31,943 bases of DNA from a virus (IMGVR_UViG_3300037246_000376:1-31943); one strand, 5' to 3'; positions 1 through 8,038 are shown, counted from the stretch's first letter. The notes: generated from the letters alone by a model not told the origin. A program made the numbers and translations.

Positions 1-2
1 TA

Positions 3-1388
3 AGCATCGCAGCGCGTGAATGGCTGGAAATGGCCACCTACCGCCAGCGCAAAGCAATGTACGACAAGCGCGCTTTATTCACGCGCGCAACTAAAGAAGG
101 CGACCATGATTTTGCTGCATTTGGCCAGTGCATTATTGAGCGTGAGATTGACTGGAACAAAACGCCGCCGGCGCTGCTATACCGATGCTGGCATTTGCGC
201 GATGTCGCGTGGGCGGAGAAATACGATGGATCTATAGGTGAGATCCACAGAAAATGGAAGCCAAGTATTTCGACATTGGTAAGGGCGTTCCCAGACACGG
301 TGAGCGATATACTGAAGGAGCGAGTAAAGAAAAATCCGCAAGCGGAAGTGGATTGTCGGGTTATTACGATAGAAACAGAAGAATTGCACGACGAGCAACT
401 GATGGGTGAATTTCAGCATCCTTGGGCGAAAATTATTATTGACGTGCAGAACGATACGGTCTTGCTGCACGATGGCCGCTGGACATCCGGCCTTACGATA
501 CCGCGCTGGCAAACTGTGTCTGGATCGCAGTACGGGTATTCGCCGGCCACGGTTGCCGGTCTGCCAGACGCACGGTTGATTCAGGCCATGACTCTGACGC
601 TGCTCGAAGCCGGAGAAATGGCGGTGCGGCCAGCAGTGATCGCTTCTCAGGACGTGATTCGCTCAGACATCAATCTGTATCCCGGCGGTATTACGTGGGT
701 TGATGCAGACTACGATGAGCGTAAAGGCGAAGTGCTCCAGCCGATCACGCAGGACTTACGCGGTATCGGCGGTATCGGTTTTGATATGCAGGAAGATATG
801 CGCGCGCAGCTCTCGCGAGCCTTCTACCTGGATAAGCTATCTCTGCCAGACCCCGGCCAAGGCGGCATGAGCCCGTTTGAAATGAACGAGCGCATCCAGC
901 AGTACATCCGCGATGCGCTGCCATTGTTCGAGCCAATGGAAGTTGAATATAACGGCGGGCTATGTGAGGACACGTTTGATGCCTTGATGCACGCTGGGGT
1001 ATTTGGGCCGCCGAGTGACGTACCGCGCGAGCTGCGCGGGGCGAATATCCGGTTCCGGTTCACTTCTCCGTTACACGACTCAGAGGATCGCAAGCAAGCC
1101 GCGACCTTCATGGAAACGGCGGAACTATTACGGGTGGCCGTTGAAATGGACCCAACTTCGCAGTTCAATCTGGATTCTAGGGTGGCGCTGCGGGATGCAA
1201 TGAAGGGCATGGGAGTGCCGGCAACGTGGATGCGCACACCAGAAGAAGTAGATGAAGCCGGCGACGAAATGGCGCAGATGCAGAACATGGCAGAGCAGGC
1301 GCAAATGGCACAAGAGGCCGGCGCCGCTGTGGAGCAGGTAGGTAAGGGTGGGGAAGCCATAAAGCAACTAACTAACGAGGCCGCATGA
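3..1388 (+). CDS. Portal (head-to-tail connector) protein, 5' end outside window
   Basis: Twelve-fold connector at the packaging vertex through which DNA enters and leaves the head; T7 gp8-like head-tail connecting family. The reading frame is open to the left edge, and residues SIAAREWLE precede the first visible Met (position 30), so the true start lies upstream. The region around that Met (WLEMATYR, then FAAFGQCII about 30 residues later) fits the conserved N-terminal third of these connectors, where a helix is followed by an FGTG-like segment. The middle holds the typical DLRGIGGIGFDMQ stretch and MSPFEMNERIQQ, which resembles the T/S-A-x-E clip or stem helix. The C-terminus is a Gln/Met/Ala-rich helix, as usual for the barrel. 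About 461 residues are visible; T7 gp8 has 536, so a modest N-terminal part is missing. The stop overlaps the next start by 4 bases (ATGA). Confidence 0.9.
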   Translation, partial: SIAAREWLEMATYRQRKAMYDKRALFTRATKEGDHDFAAFGQCIIEREIDWNKTPPALLYRCWHLRDVAWAEKYDGSIGEIHRKWKPSISTLVRAFPDTVSDILKERVKKNPQAEVDCRVITIETEELHDEQLMGEFQHPWAKIIIDVQNDTVLLHDGRWTSGLTIPRWQTVSGSQYGYSPATVAGLPDARLIQAMTLTLLEAGEMAVRPAVIASQDVIRSDINLYPGGITWVDADYDERKGEVLQPITQDLRGIGGIGFDMQEDMRAQLSRAFYLDKLSLPDPGQGGMSPFEMNERIQQYIRDALPLFEPMEVEYNGGLCEDTFDALMHAGVFGPPSDVPRELRGANIRFRFTSPLHDSEDRKQAATFMETAELLRVAVEMDPTSQFNLDSRVALRDAMKGMGVPATWMRTPEEVDEAGDEMAQMQNMAEQAQMAQEAGAAVEQVGKGGEAIKQLTNEAA

Positions 1389-1723
1389 CGCAGAAGAAAA
1401 ACGAAGATCCGCTGACATTGGCGGGGAAAAATGTACTGGCCCGACCGGATTATTCACCATTCATAGTCACAGCTCTGCGCGCACTGGCCAACGGGACCGC
1501 TAATGCGCATCAGCAAAAAGAAGCTCTGGACTACATTATTTATCAGGTCTGTGGTACATATGATTTGGCGTACAGGCGAAATGAGCGCGATACGAATGTT
1601 GCCCTTGGTAAACAGTTCGCTGGACAGACGCTCGTATTTTTATTGAATGAGGCCGTGGTGAGCAAAGAAAGTCTGGATAAACAATCGGCCCGACAAGCAG
1701 GAGAGCAACCCAATGTTGATTAA
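1385..1723 (+). CDS. Small Bbp19-like phage protein
   Basis: 112-residue protein translationally coupled to the portal gene through an ATGA overlap. The centre reads YIIYQVCGTYDLAYRRNERD, followed by a T..ALGKQFAGQTLVFLLNE helix. This resembles the small Bbp19-like proteins next to portal genes in many podoviruses, which have the pattern 'CGTYD...R.T.F..G.RFVG..ll..L'. Biochemical function of that family is not established; the position suggests a minor head or assembly component. No signal peptide or membrane segment is seen. The C-terminus is polar and overlaps the scaffold gene by 11 bases in a different frame. The family call is from memory of the pattern, not from a search. Confidence 0.6.
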   Translation: MTQKKNEDPLTLAGKNVLARPDYSPFIVTALRALANGTANAHQQKEALDYIIYQVCGTYDLAYRRNERDTNVALGKQFAGQTLVFLLNEAVVSKESLDKQSARQAGEQPNVD

Positions 1724-2621
1724 CCAATGGCATAAACAGCAGGAAGAAACCACAGAGGTAACAGCCGGAGGTGGCGGAGAGCAAGTTACGGAGCCAGTTA
1801 CGGAGCCAGTTACGGAGCCGACGACGGAACAGCCGTGGCGCGCTGAATTTGCTGGCGAGGATGATAAATATGCTCGCGATCTTGAGCGATACGCGAGCCC
1901 AGCCGATGCGATGCGGGCCGGATACGAAGCCCGCGGACGTATCCGCGCTGGCGATGTTCTGAAGCCTCTGGCAGAGGACGCAAGCGACGAAGATAAGGCC
2001 GCGTTCCGCGAGCAGCAAGGGCTACCGGCAGAAGCGGCCGGGTATTTTACTGATCTTCGAGACGGGCTGGTGATTGGCGAGGACGATAAGCCCATGTTCG
2101 AGGACTTCGCAGGGATGATGCACGAACACAATGCTCCGACAGAGTTGGTTCATTCGGCAATCGAATGGTACAACGGGCTACAAGAGAAAAATGATTTAGC
2201 AGTAGCGGAGCTGGATAACTCTGATCGTCAAGAATTCGAGGATGACAAGCGCCTTGATTGGGCCGGAGATTATCGGGCCAACATCAATGTCGTTAATGCC
2301 TTTATTGATGGAACCTTCTCCGAGGCCGATGCTACGGCGCTGCGCAATGCGCGAGGCCCAGATGGGAAAGCGTTGTTCAATATGCCCGGAATAATGGACG
2401 GGCTGGTGAAAGTCGGTCGCATGATGAATCCTGGCTCAGCCATTTTGCCGGCTGGCGTAAGCGATCTCGGGAAAGGGATGAAGGAACGCATTGCTGAAAT
2501 AGAGAAGGTGATGAGTACAGATCGTCCCACATACAACAAAGATCAAGAAATGCAGAAAGAGCTTGAAAGCCTATATGAAGCGCGCCTGCAAATGGAAGCG
2601 CGAGAGAAAAACGCGGCCTAG
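1713..2621 (+). CDS. Capsid assembly scaffolding protein
   Basis: Acidic, helix-rich 302-residue protein between portal and major capsid, the invariable place of the scaffold in this cassette. Scaffolds drive capsid polymerisation and leave or are degraded before DNA fills the head. Features supporting the call are a low-complexity Thr/Glu/Pro N-terminus (residues about 12-45), a segment on lengths and loads (DLERYASPADAMRAGYEARG near residue 57-76) that recurs in podovirus scaffolds, an extended charged middle, and a C-terminal helix rich in Glu/Lys/Gln (ELESLYEARLQMEAREK) of the kind that binds coat protein. No enzyme motif is visible. The start ATG lies inside the preceding gene; there is no clear Shine-Dalgarno, so coupled translation is likely. 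A run of three 12-base repeats sits in the 5' part. Confidence 0.75.
   Translation: MLINQWHKQQEETTEVTAGGGGEQVTEPVTEPVTEPTTEQPWRAEFAGEDDKYARDLERYASPADAMRAGYEARGRIRAGDVLKPLAEDASDEDKAAFREQQGLPAEAAGYFTDLRDGLVIGEDDKPMFEDFAGMMHEHNAPTELVHSAIEWYNGLQEKNDLAVAELDNSDRQEFEDDKRLDWAGDYRANINVVNAFIDGTFSEADATALRNARGPDGKALFNMPGIMDGLVKVGRMMNPGSAILPAGVSDLGKGMKERIAEIEKVMSTDRPTYNKDQEMQKELESLYEARLQMEAREKNAA
1785..1820 (+). repeat. Three tandem 12-bp repeats in scaffold gene
   Basis: The unit GTTACGGAGCCA is repeated three times in frame, the last copy ending in G instead of A. It encodes VTEP-VTEP-VTEP in the disordered N-terminus of the scaffold. Near-perfect identity suggests recent slippage expansion. Confidence 0.9.
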
Positions 2622-2651
2622 TTGACACGGCGGATTTTGTTGGCGCATAAT
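2622..2651 (+). promoter_or_regulatory. Sigma70-type promoter of the capsid unit
   Basis: A perfect -35 box TTGACA (2622-2627) is followed after 18 bases by CATAAT (2646-2651), a five-of-six match to the -10 consensus. It lies immediately after the scaffold stop codon, ahead of a 170-base leader and the major capsid gene. Transcription would start around 2657-2659. Having its own promoter would let the host polymerase make the most abundant virion protein in excess of its operon neighbours. Inferred from sequence alone. Confidence 0.65.
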
Positions 2652-2656
2652 CCGCC
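2629..2656. promoter_or_regulatory. Inverted repeat across the capsid promoter -10
   Basis: GGCGGATT (2629-2636) and AATCCGCC (2649-2656) form a perfect 8-bp inverted repeat with a 12-base gap. The right arm covers the last three bases of the -10 box and the left arm sits in the spacer. Because it is mostly upstream of the predicted transcript start, it is better placed to be a dyad operator than an RNA hairpin of that transcript, although read-through RNA could fold it. No binding protein is encoded in this window. Confidence 0.45.
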
Positions 2657-2657
2657 T

Positions 2658-2691
2658 GTGTCCGGCCACCCCGCCTAGCGGCCCCGGACAC
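2658..2691 (+). promoter_or_regulatory. Hairpin at predicted 5' end of capsid mRNA
   Basis: GTGTCCGG (2658-2665) pairs perfectly with CCGGACAC (2684-2691), and inside it CCGC (2671-2674) pairs with GCGG (2678-2681) around a CTA loop. The predicted start of the capsid promoter falls within a base or two of the first stem base. A GC-rich stem at the extreme 5' end is known to shield mRNAs from 5'-end-dependent decay (ompA is the classic case), so the inferred role is mRNA stabilisation. There is no U-tract, so it does not look like a terminator. Confidence 0.55.
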
Positions 2692-2820
2692 GGCACGCCA
2701 AAACACGGCCCTGCCCAGTTTCAAGTCGGCCCCCAGTCACGGGCTACTCCGGCCAAACTGCCAGCAGCTACCCCGATGTTAAGGAATTATTTTTAATCCT
2801 TTTCTATGGGAGAGCTTGTC

Positions 2821-3678
2821 ATGGCAGAAACCGCCTTTCAAATTCAATATAGACAGGAATTCATTGCTGGCTTTGAGCAACTTCAGTCGATCGTGCGTAT
2901 GACGACTACGACTGAGGCTGTTATCAAAGGTAATCAGGCGACATTCCTTATCGCGGATTCTGGGCCGAATGAAACGGCAAAGACTCGCGGTGTTAACGGC
3001 TTGATCCCGGCTCGCGGTGACAACCTGACGCAACCAGTGGCAACTCTGGTTGAATGGCATGATCTGGTCCGTAAGACTGGGTTTAACGTGTTCGCGTCTC
3101 AGGGCAACCAACGGGCGATCATGCAGCAAACATCAATGGGTGTTGTTAATCGAAAGATTGATAACGACATCATCACAGAGCTTGACACGGCTACGCTGAC
3201 AACTGGCGTCGCTGCTGCCCCAAGCCTTTTGATGTGTCTCACGGCTAAGTCTGGTCTCGGCAACAACGATGTTCCGTTCGATGGGAATATCTGCGCGTTG
3301 ATAACTCCGGGGTTCGAGGGCGAGTTGATGGAAAGTGTGCCGCAATTTGCGAGCGCAGATTACATCAACTTGAAGCCTTATCCTGATGCGGGGCCAGCTT
3401 GGGACGACAGCCCCGGATACTGGAAATGGTTGGGCGTGAAATGGATCGTACATCCAAACCTCTCGGGGGCCACCACGGTCTCTGCAACCAATCATATGTA
3501 CCACAAGTCGGCTATCGGCCATGCGTACAACTCGGATGATCTTCAGGCTCTCGCCGGTTACGACGAGGAACAGGATTATTCGTGGGCACGCACGTCGATT
3601 TTCATGGGCTCCCAGATACTACAAAACAGTGGTATCGCCAAGATGCTCACGATCGATAACGTGATGGTACTTTCCTAA
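2821..3678 (+). CDS. Major capsid protein
   Basis: Coat protein of the icosahedral head, HK97-like fold of the podovirus type. Residues AFQIQYRQEFIAGFEQLQS at the start form the N-arm. The core contains conserved-looking stretches such as MGVVNRKIDNDIITEL, a helix in the position of the HK97 spine, PFDGNICALITPGFEGELM, and WLGVKWIVHPNLSG near residue 200, followed by HKSAIGHAYN, all of which recur in capsids of T7-unrelated podoviruses. At 285 residues it is short but within range. I chose ATG 2821 over the in-frame ATG 2806, because GGGAG at 2808-2812 is a Shine-Dalgarno 8 bases before 2821 and would be inside the coding region if 2806 were used. The gene has its own promoter and long leader. 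It lies between the scaffold and a small decoration-like gene. Confidence 0.87.
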   Translation: MAETAFQIQYRQEFIAGFEQLQSIVRMTTTTEAVIKGNQATFLIADSGPNETAKTRGVNGLIPARGDNLTQPVATLVEWHDLVRKTGFNVFASQGNQRAIMQQTSMGVVNRKIDNDIITELDTATLTTGVAAAPSLLMCLTAKSGLGNNDVPFDGNICALITPGFEGELMESVPQFASADYINLKPYPDAGPAWDDSPGYWKWLGVKWIVHPNLSGATTVSATNHMYHKSAIGHAYNSDDLQALAGYDEEQDYSWARTSIFMGSQILQNSGIAKMLTIDNVMVLS

Positions 3679-3711
3679 GCCTCGGCTTAACTTTACAGGA
3701 GGCATGAAATC

Positions 3712-3996
3712 ATGGCTTATGATGCAAACAATCTGAATCAGTGCTTTGTGCGCGTTGGCTCTGGTGAGGGAGGGGCAAATGCTGGGTTCGGCGTTGGTAT
3801 GTGGACATACCGCAGCGCGGAGGCGTTAGCAACCGTTATCGCGGATAACTTCATTACCGATGGTGGCGATCAAGGCATAAAGGTGGGCGATGCGATTTTG
3901 TTCATCGAAACCGCCAGTGGCGGCACTTGGGCAGAAGTCGATACGGTATCGGCTGCTGGCCTTGTAGCCGTTAGCGCGTTAAGCGGAATGACCTAA
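3712..3996 (+). CDS. Small capsid-associated (decoration-like) protein
   Basis: 94-residue protein 33 bases after the capsid stop, with a strong AGGAGG ribosome site. It starts MAYDANNLNQCFVRVGSG and contains FGVGMWTYRSAEALATVIAD, then GIKVGDAILFIE and a WAEVDTV strand. This pattern (Y-D-x-N start, aromatic-Y-x-S, and a KVGDxI strand) occurs in small proteins directly downstream of capsid genes in many podoviruses. They are usually annotated as hypothetical or decoration proteins. It shares a transcript with the capsid protein, bounded by the promoter at 2622 and the terminator at 4036, which fits a high-copy virion component. A short hairpin over the capsid stop (TAAGCC/GGCTTA, 3676-3689) lies in the gap. 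The decoration role is inference. Confidence 0.6.
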   Translation: MAYDANNLNQCFVRVGSGEGGANAGFGVGMWTYRSAEALATVIADNFITDGGDQGIKVGDAILFIETASGGTWAEVDTVSAAGLVAVSALSGMT

Positions 3997-4035
3997 GCCG
4001 AATTTGGCATAAGGTCAAGAAAGGAAGTAATATCA

Positions 4036-4069
4036 GGGGCAGCTCCTATGGGGCTGTCCCTTTTATTTT
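4036..4069 (+). terminator. Rho-independent terminator after the capsid unit
   Basis: GGGGCAGCTCC (4036-4046) pairs with GGGGCTGTCCC (4050-4060) over 11 positions, nine Watson-Crick and two G-U, around the loop TAT. It is followed directly by TTTTATTTT. This is a textbook intrinsic terminator. It separates the capsid unit from the tail genes, whose transcription must come from read-through or another promoter. The loop contains an ATG (4048) in frame with the next gene, which I do not use as its start. Confidence 0.9.
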
Positions 4070-4080
4070 GGAGAATCCAG

Positions 4081-4668
4081 ATGGCAAAGCAAAAAAATAA
4101 GTCAGAACTTCCAGCTCCAGTAACACAAGTACCAAGCCCCGCGCCAAAGGCCAAAAAACCTGAACCGGCCGCTGTAACTGAGATCAGCAAAGATCCATTG
4201 CCTTTGACGCTCAGTCGATTTGGCTTAGCAGAAGAACGGCGCAATATTTGGAAAGCGCGCCCCAAGCACGGTACAGAACCAGAAGATTTATTGGTGCCGG
4301 CATATTGGCAGCACGTTGGCGAACTGATGAACGTCACAGATGAAATTACCGCGATGGCAGAGGACGGATCATGGTACTGCAAATATCTGGTGTTGAGCGC
4401 GGGGAGGTTATATGCCCATGTAGCTATGCTGGAGCCCGGCCCCACGCAACTAGATCCTGATGTGGAGCGGTCAACAGACAGCGCCGCTCTTGCTGGCTAT
4501 CGGTTCGAGTATGCCGGAGAGACTGAAAAATGGCGCGCTTTACTCGATGGGAACGTCCTGAAATCAGGGTTCCGCAATGAATCAAGCGTGCGTGCATGGG
4601 GGCGCGAGCACGCTCTTATTCTCCAGCAAGGGCAGAAAAAGATCGCTGCCAAGAGAGCAACTTTGTAA
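4081..4668 (+). CDS. Hypothetical structural protein between capsid and tail genes
   Basis: 195-residue protein of unrecognised function. The first 40 residues are a Lys/Pro/Ala-rich disordered tail. The centre holds a compact domain, WQHVGELMNVTDEITAMAED followed by GSWYCKYLVLSAGRLYAHVA (about residues 80-120). The C-terminal part contains GYRFEYAGETEKWRALLDG, a pattern also found in other podovirus proteins at this location, and ends in a basic helix. ATG 4081 is chosen because GGAG lies 7 bases upstream. The in-frame ATG 4048 is inside the terminator loop and would add a hydrophobic dozen residues. Position suggests a head-completion or tail-adaptor role, unproven. Confidence 0.6.
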   Translation: MAKQKNKSELPAPVTQVPSPAPKAKKPEPAAVTEISKDPLPLTLSRFGLAEERRNIWKARPKHGTEPEDLLVPAYWQHVGELMNVTDEITAMAEDGSWYCKYLVLSAGRLYAHVAMLEPGPTQLDPDVERSTDSAALAGYRFEYAGETEKWRALLDGNVLKSGFRNESSVRAWGREHALILQQGQKKIAAKRATL

Positions 4669-4680
4669 CGGGAGAACACC

Positions 4681-5319
4681 ATGACGGATCGGCTGTCACT
4701 TTACAATGGGGCCCTCGCCGTAATGGGCGAGCGCACCTTGGCCAACCTGACAGAAAATCGCGAGCCCAGACGCAAGCTAGATGATGTCTGGGAGAGGGAT
4801 TTCGTTGATACCTGCCTCGAAGAAGGGCTATGGAACTTCGCGTTCCGATCCGTCGCGCTCAGCTTTTCTCCAAGTGTCTCGCCAGCGCCTTTTGGGTATG
4901 TCAATGGCTTTGACAAGCCAACAGACTTTATTAGGACGGCCGCGGTCACGACTGATGAGTTTTTCAAAATCCCGCTGCTTGAATACCAGGAAGAAGTGGG
5001 GTTCTGGTTTGCGCAGGTCGATTTGCTGTACGTCCGCTATGTCTCAAACGATGTTGAATACGGGCTGGATTTTTCCAAGTGGCCGCGTAACTTCACCCGC
5101 TTTTCCGAGCATTTGCTGGCCTACCTGACCGCGCCAACGATTCGCGGCATTGAAGTTGATATTAAGACGATTAAAGAGGATTTGAAGGAATGGCGCCGTA
5201 AAGCCAAGGCCGTCGATGCAATGGAGCAGCCAGCCCGGTTCGCTCCGCCGAGTTCGTGGACTCGATCGCGGCAACAGCGGCGTGGAGATCGCGGCAACCG
5301 AAGCCAGTTGATCGGTTGA
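4681..5319 (+). CDS. Tail tubular protein A (T7 gp11-like)
   Basis: Forms the dodecameric ring that joins the portal to the nozzle. The N-terminus reads LSLYNGALAVMGERTLANLT, then a Glu-Pro-Arg-Arg-Lys-Leu turn and VWERDFVDTCLEEGLWNFAF. This is the signature of the family: L-Y-N-x-A-L, L-G-E, and a G-x-W-x-F-A motif about 50 residues in. Then comes a GFDKPTDFIRT segment, equivalent to the 'lP.D.lR' motif, and a C-terminal helical part with YLTAPTIRGIEVDIKTIKED. Length 212 is close to T7 gp11 (196). The last 20 residues are unusually basic and Ser/Gln-rich. Its stop is two bases from the TTPB start, so the pair is coupled. Confidence 0.9.
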   Translation: MTDRLSLYNGALAVMGERTLANLTENREPRRKLDDVWERDFVDTCLEEGLWNFAFRSVALSFSPSVSPAPFGYVNGFDKPTDFIRTAAVTTDEFFKIPLLEYQEEVGFWFAQVDLLYVRYVSNDVEYGLDFSKWPRNFTRFSEHLLAYLTAPTIRGIEVDIKTIKEDLKEWRRKAKAVDAMEQPARFAPPSSWTRSRQQRRGDRGNRSQLIG

Positions 5320-5320
5320 T

Positions 5321-8038
5321 ATGGCCAAAGACGAAAAACAATTACTCGCGTTCAACCGCGGCGTCGTTTCTAAGCTAGGGCTGGGCCGGCTCGATATCGC
5401 GCGTATGGGGATGTCTGCCGAAAAGCAGACAAACTGGATGCCGCGCGTTCTCGGGTCGATGATGCTCCGACCGGGGCTCCAGCATATTGGTGAGTCCAGA
5501 GGTGTTGGTATTGAAACGCTGGTAAAGCCATTCATTTTTAATCAAAACGATAGTGCGATCCTTGAATTCTCCACTAACACCATGCGCGTGTGGGTAAATG
5601 ATGCGCTGGTAACTCACGATCAAACAACCGATGACACAGTTATAGTCAATGGCAATTTCTCAACCGGGATTGATTTAGGCAACTGGGTAAAAGCCAATGA
5701 GGCTGGGGCCACTTCGACGATAAGTGGCGGTTGGCTCAGAATGTCCGGCACCGGCACCAACTTTGCCCGGACTCGACAAGAAGTAACTATTTCCGGCGGT
5801 GACTCGGCAAAACTTCATTCATTTGAGGTTACGGTGATAAAGGGGCCGGTATTCCTGCGTATTGGCACAACGGCTGGGGCGTCGGACATTTATTCTGAGC
5901 AGGAATTAGGTAGAGGCCGTCATCAGCTACGATTTACGCCGGGCGTTACAACCGTACATTTCGAGCTTTCATCGGTACGGAACTATGAAACTCAGGTGGA
6001 CTTTTGCCGTATTGTTAGTTCGGCCACAGAATTTATGTCGATACCAGAGGCATGGTCTGGTTCTCAGCAACTTGCGGATATGCGGTTTTCGCAATCTGGA
6101 GACGTTATTTTTATGACGTGGGGCTTCCAAGCCCGCCGCATTGAGCGACGAGAAAACGATCAGTGGAGCGTCATTTTTTATGACACAGAAAACGGGCCAT
6201 TCCGAGTTGAAAACACAACTGAGATTACCCTTACTGCATCGGCAATCAGTGGCGGAGGAATATCTTTAACATCGTCAAAATCATTATTCGATACTGGCCA
6301 CATTGGAGCGTTGTTTCGGATGAGTTCGTTAGATCAGACGGTGATAAAAGATATCACTGCCGAAGATCAATGGAGCGAACCGATAAAAGTCATTGGCACC
6401 GGGTCAGCAAGAAACTTTACGTACACTATTACCGGGACGCTGGTGGCGGGAACATTCTGGCAGATACAACGGTCTACATTGGAACCTGGAGCATGGGTAT
6501 GGGCGGGCATAAAAGGGCCGCCGACCGGGCAAGGCCCAGCGTCATTTTACGATGGCTTTGACGAGCAAATAATGTGGTACAGGATCGGCGTTATCGCTGG
6601 AGATTACGGCGCCGGACAAGGCGCAATGGAGGTAAAGCTGGAATACAGCGCCGGATCGATAACTGGGGTCGTGAGAATAACAGGGATCACTACTGACGTG
6701 CTGGCAACGGCCGATGTTCTGGATCCGCTTGGCGGTACAGCCGCAACAAAGTTTTGGTCAGAGGGCGCATGGTCAGTATTCCGCGGATTTCCTACAGCCG
6801 TCGCTCTTTATGAAGGTCGGTTATGGTGGGTTGGGTCTGACAATATATGGGGTTCTGCTTCAGACGCGTACCACGATTTTGATGATCTGGCGGAGGGGGA
6901 TTCGGCAACCATCGCTCGGCGCATAGGCGAGGGGCCCATTGAATCGATACACTGGCTGTTGCCAGCCGGCCGACTTCTGATGGGAACGGCAGAAAATTCC
7001 AAGAACGTCGCGCCAGAACTGATATCTCAGGACAACCCGCTATCTATCAGATCAAGCTCATTTGGTGAGCCGCTTACGCCTACGAATTTCAACATCAAAG
7101 ACGATACGGCGCGCGGCGCGTTTGTCGATCGATCTGGACAGCGGCTTTATGAATTAACCAGCGGCGCCAAGCAGGGCAGCGGTGGGTTGAGTGACTATAG
7201 CGCAGAGGACTTATCGCTGTTCGCACCAGACTTCAATGAGGTAGGCATAGACAGAATTGCTGTGCAGATCAAACCAGACGTAAGAATTCATTGCGTGCGC
7301 TCAGATGGAACCGCCGGAGTGTTGATATTCGACCGCGCAGAAAACGTGATTTGCTGGGTAGAAGTTGTTACCGACGGGTCAATAACTGACGTAGCGGTAT
7401 TGCCGGGCACGGTTGAGGATCAGATTTACTACATGGTCAATCGATTTATCGATTCGTCCCAGCATTATTATCTGGAAAAATGGGCGATGGAATCCGAAGC
7501 GATTGGCGGCCTGCTGAACAAACAAGCGGATTCGTTCAAAGTCTACGATGGATCGGCCACCACAACACCCTTCGGCACCACGGACCTTGTGCATCTTAAA
7601 GATGAAACCGTTGTGGTCTGGGCGGACGGCAAGGATGTTGGTGAGCACACAGTCAGTAGCGCGGGCGGGATCACTCTCCTAGTTGCCGCCAGCAAGGTTA
7701 TTGCCGGGCTTGGATACACCGCTCAGTACAAGAGTGCGAAGCTGGCCACGCTGGAGGGGGTCGGGCTGAATCGAAGGCGAAATGTGCGGCAGATCGGGTT
7801 CACGCTGCTTAACACGCACTACCAAGGGATAAAGTACGGCCCGGATTTCACGCAATTATCAGATTTGCCGCAGGTTGAAGAAGGACTGGAAACGCCGGTA
7901 GATACAATTTGGGCCGAATACGATCAGGATTTGACCGCATTTGGCGGGGAATGGCATACGGATTCAAGGATATGCTTACAGGCGTCAGCACCGAGGCCGT
8001 GTCAGATAGTAACAGCGATAGCAATAATCGAGACGTAA
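5321..8038 (+). CDS. Tail tubular protein B (tail nozzle, T7 gp12-like)
   Basis: Builds the hexameric tail nozzle below TTPA. The opening residues LLAFNRGVVSKLGLGRLDIA, then KQTNWMPRVLGSMMLRPGLQ, match the family N-terminus (F-x-x-G-x-v-S, G-R-x-D, N-x-x-x-x-x-x-G-x-x-x-R-P-G). Near residues 108-236 there is a Gly-rich beta segment (GNFSTGIDLGNWVKANEAG and onward, ending CRIVSS) that looks like a carbohydrate-binding jelly roll. Residues about 478-620 carry the conserved platform part, with FPTAVALYEGRLWWVGSDN, WGSASDAYHDF and IHWLLPAGRLLMGTAEN. Length 905 is longer than T7 gp12 (794), partly through the insert. No clear Shine-Dalgarno precedes the ATG, so coupling to TTPA is likely. The 3' end overlaps the GNAT-like gene. 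Confidence 0.9.
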   Translation: MAKDEKQLLAFNRGVVSKLGLGRLDIARMGMSAEKQTNWMPRVLGSMMLRPGLQHIGESRGVGIETLVKPFIFNQNDSAILEFSTNTMRVWVNDALVTHDQTTDDTVIVNGNFSTGIDLGNWVKANEAGATSTISGGWLRMSGTGTNFARTRQEVTISGGDSAKLHSFEVTVIKGPVFLRIGTTAGASDIYSEQELGRGRHQLRFTPGVTTVHFELSSVRNYETQVDFCRIVSSATEFMSIPEAWSGSQQLADMRFSQSGDVIFMTWGFQARRIERRENDQWSVIFYDTENGPFRVENTTEITLTASAISGGGISLTSSKSLFDTGHIGALFRMSSLDQTVIKDITAEDQWSEPIKVIGTGSARNFTYTITGTLVAGTFWQIQRSTLEPGAWVWAGIKGPPTGQGPASFYDGFDEQIMWYRIGVIAGDYGAGQGAMEVKLEYSAGSITGVVRITGITTDVLATADVLDPLGGTAATKFWSEGAWSVFRGFPTAVALYEGRLWWVGSDNIWGSASDAYHDFDDLAEGDSATIARRIGEGPIESIHWLLPAGRLLMGTAENSKNVAPELISQDNPLSIRSSSFGEPLTPTNFNIKDDTARGAFVDRSGQRLYELTSGAKQGSGGLSDYSAEDLSLFAPDFNEVGIDRIAVQIKPDVRIHCVRSDGTAGVLIFDRAENVICWVEVVTDGSITDVAVLPGTVEDQIYYMVNRFIDSSQHYYLEKWAMESEAIGGLLNKQADSFKVYDGSATTTPFGTTDLVHLKDETVVVWADGKDVGEHTVSSAGGITLLVAASKVIAGLGYTAQYKSAKLATLEGVGLNRRRNVRQIGFTLLNTHYQGIKYGPDFTQLSDLPQVEEGLETPVDTIWAEYDQDLTAFGGEWHTDSRICLQASAPRPCQIVTAIAIIET

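Noticed and set aside
2658-2691. Rho-independent terminator after the scaffold gene
   Set aside because: The stem is strong but no U-tract follows; a C-rich and A-rich stretch comes next.
2780-2804. Hairpin AAGGA...TCCTT just before the capsid start as a terminator
   Set aside because: The stem is short, AT-rich and has a bulge; a terminator directly ahead of its own gene would be counterproductive.
3676-3689. Terminator between capsid and decoration-like gene (TAAGCC/GGCTTA)
   Set aside because: Only 5-6 bp with a tiny loop and no U-tract; may be an incidental or weak processing site.
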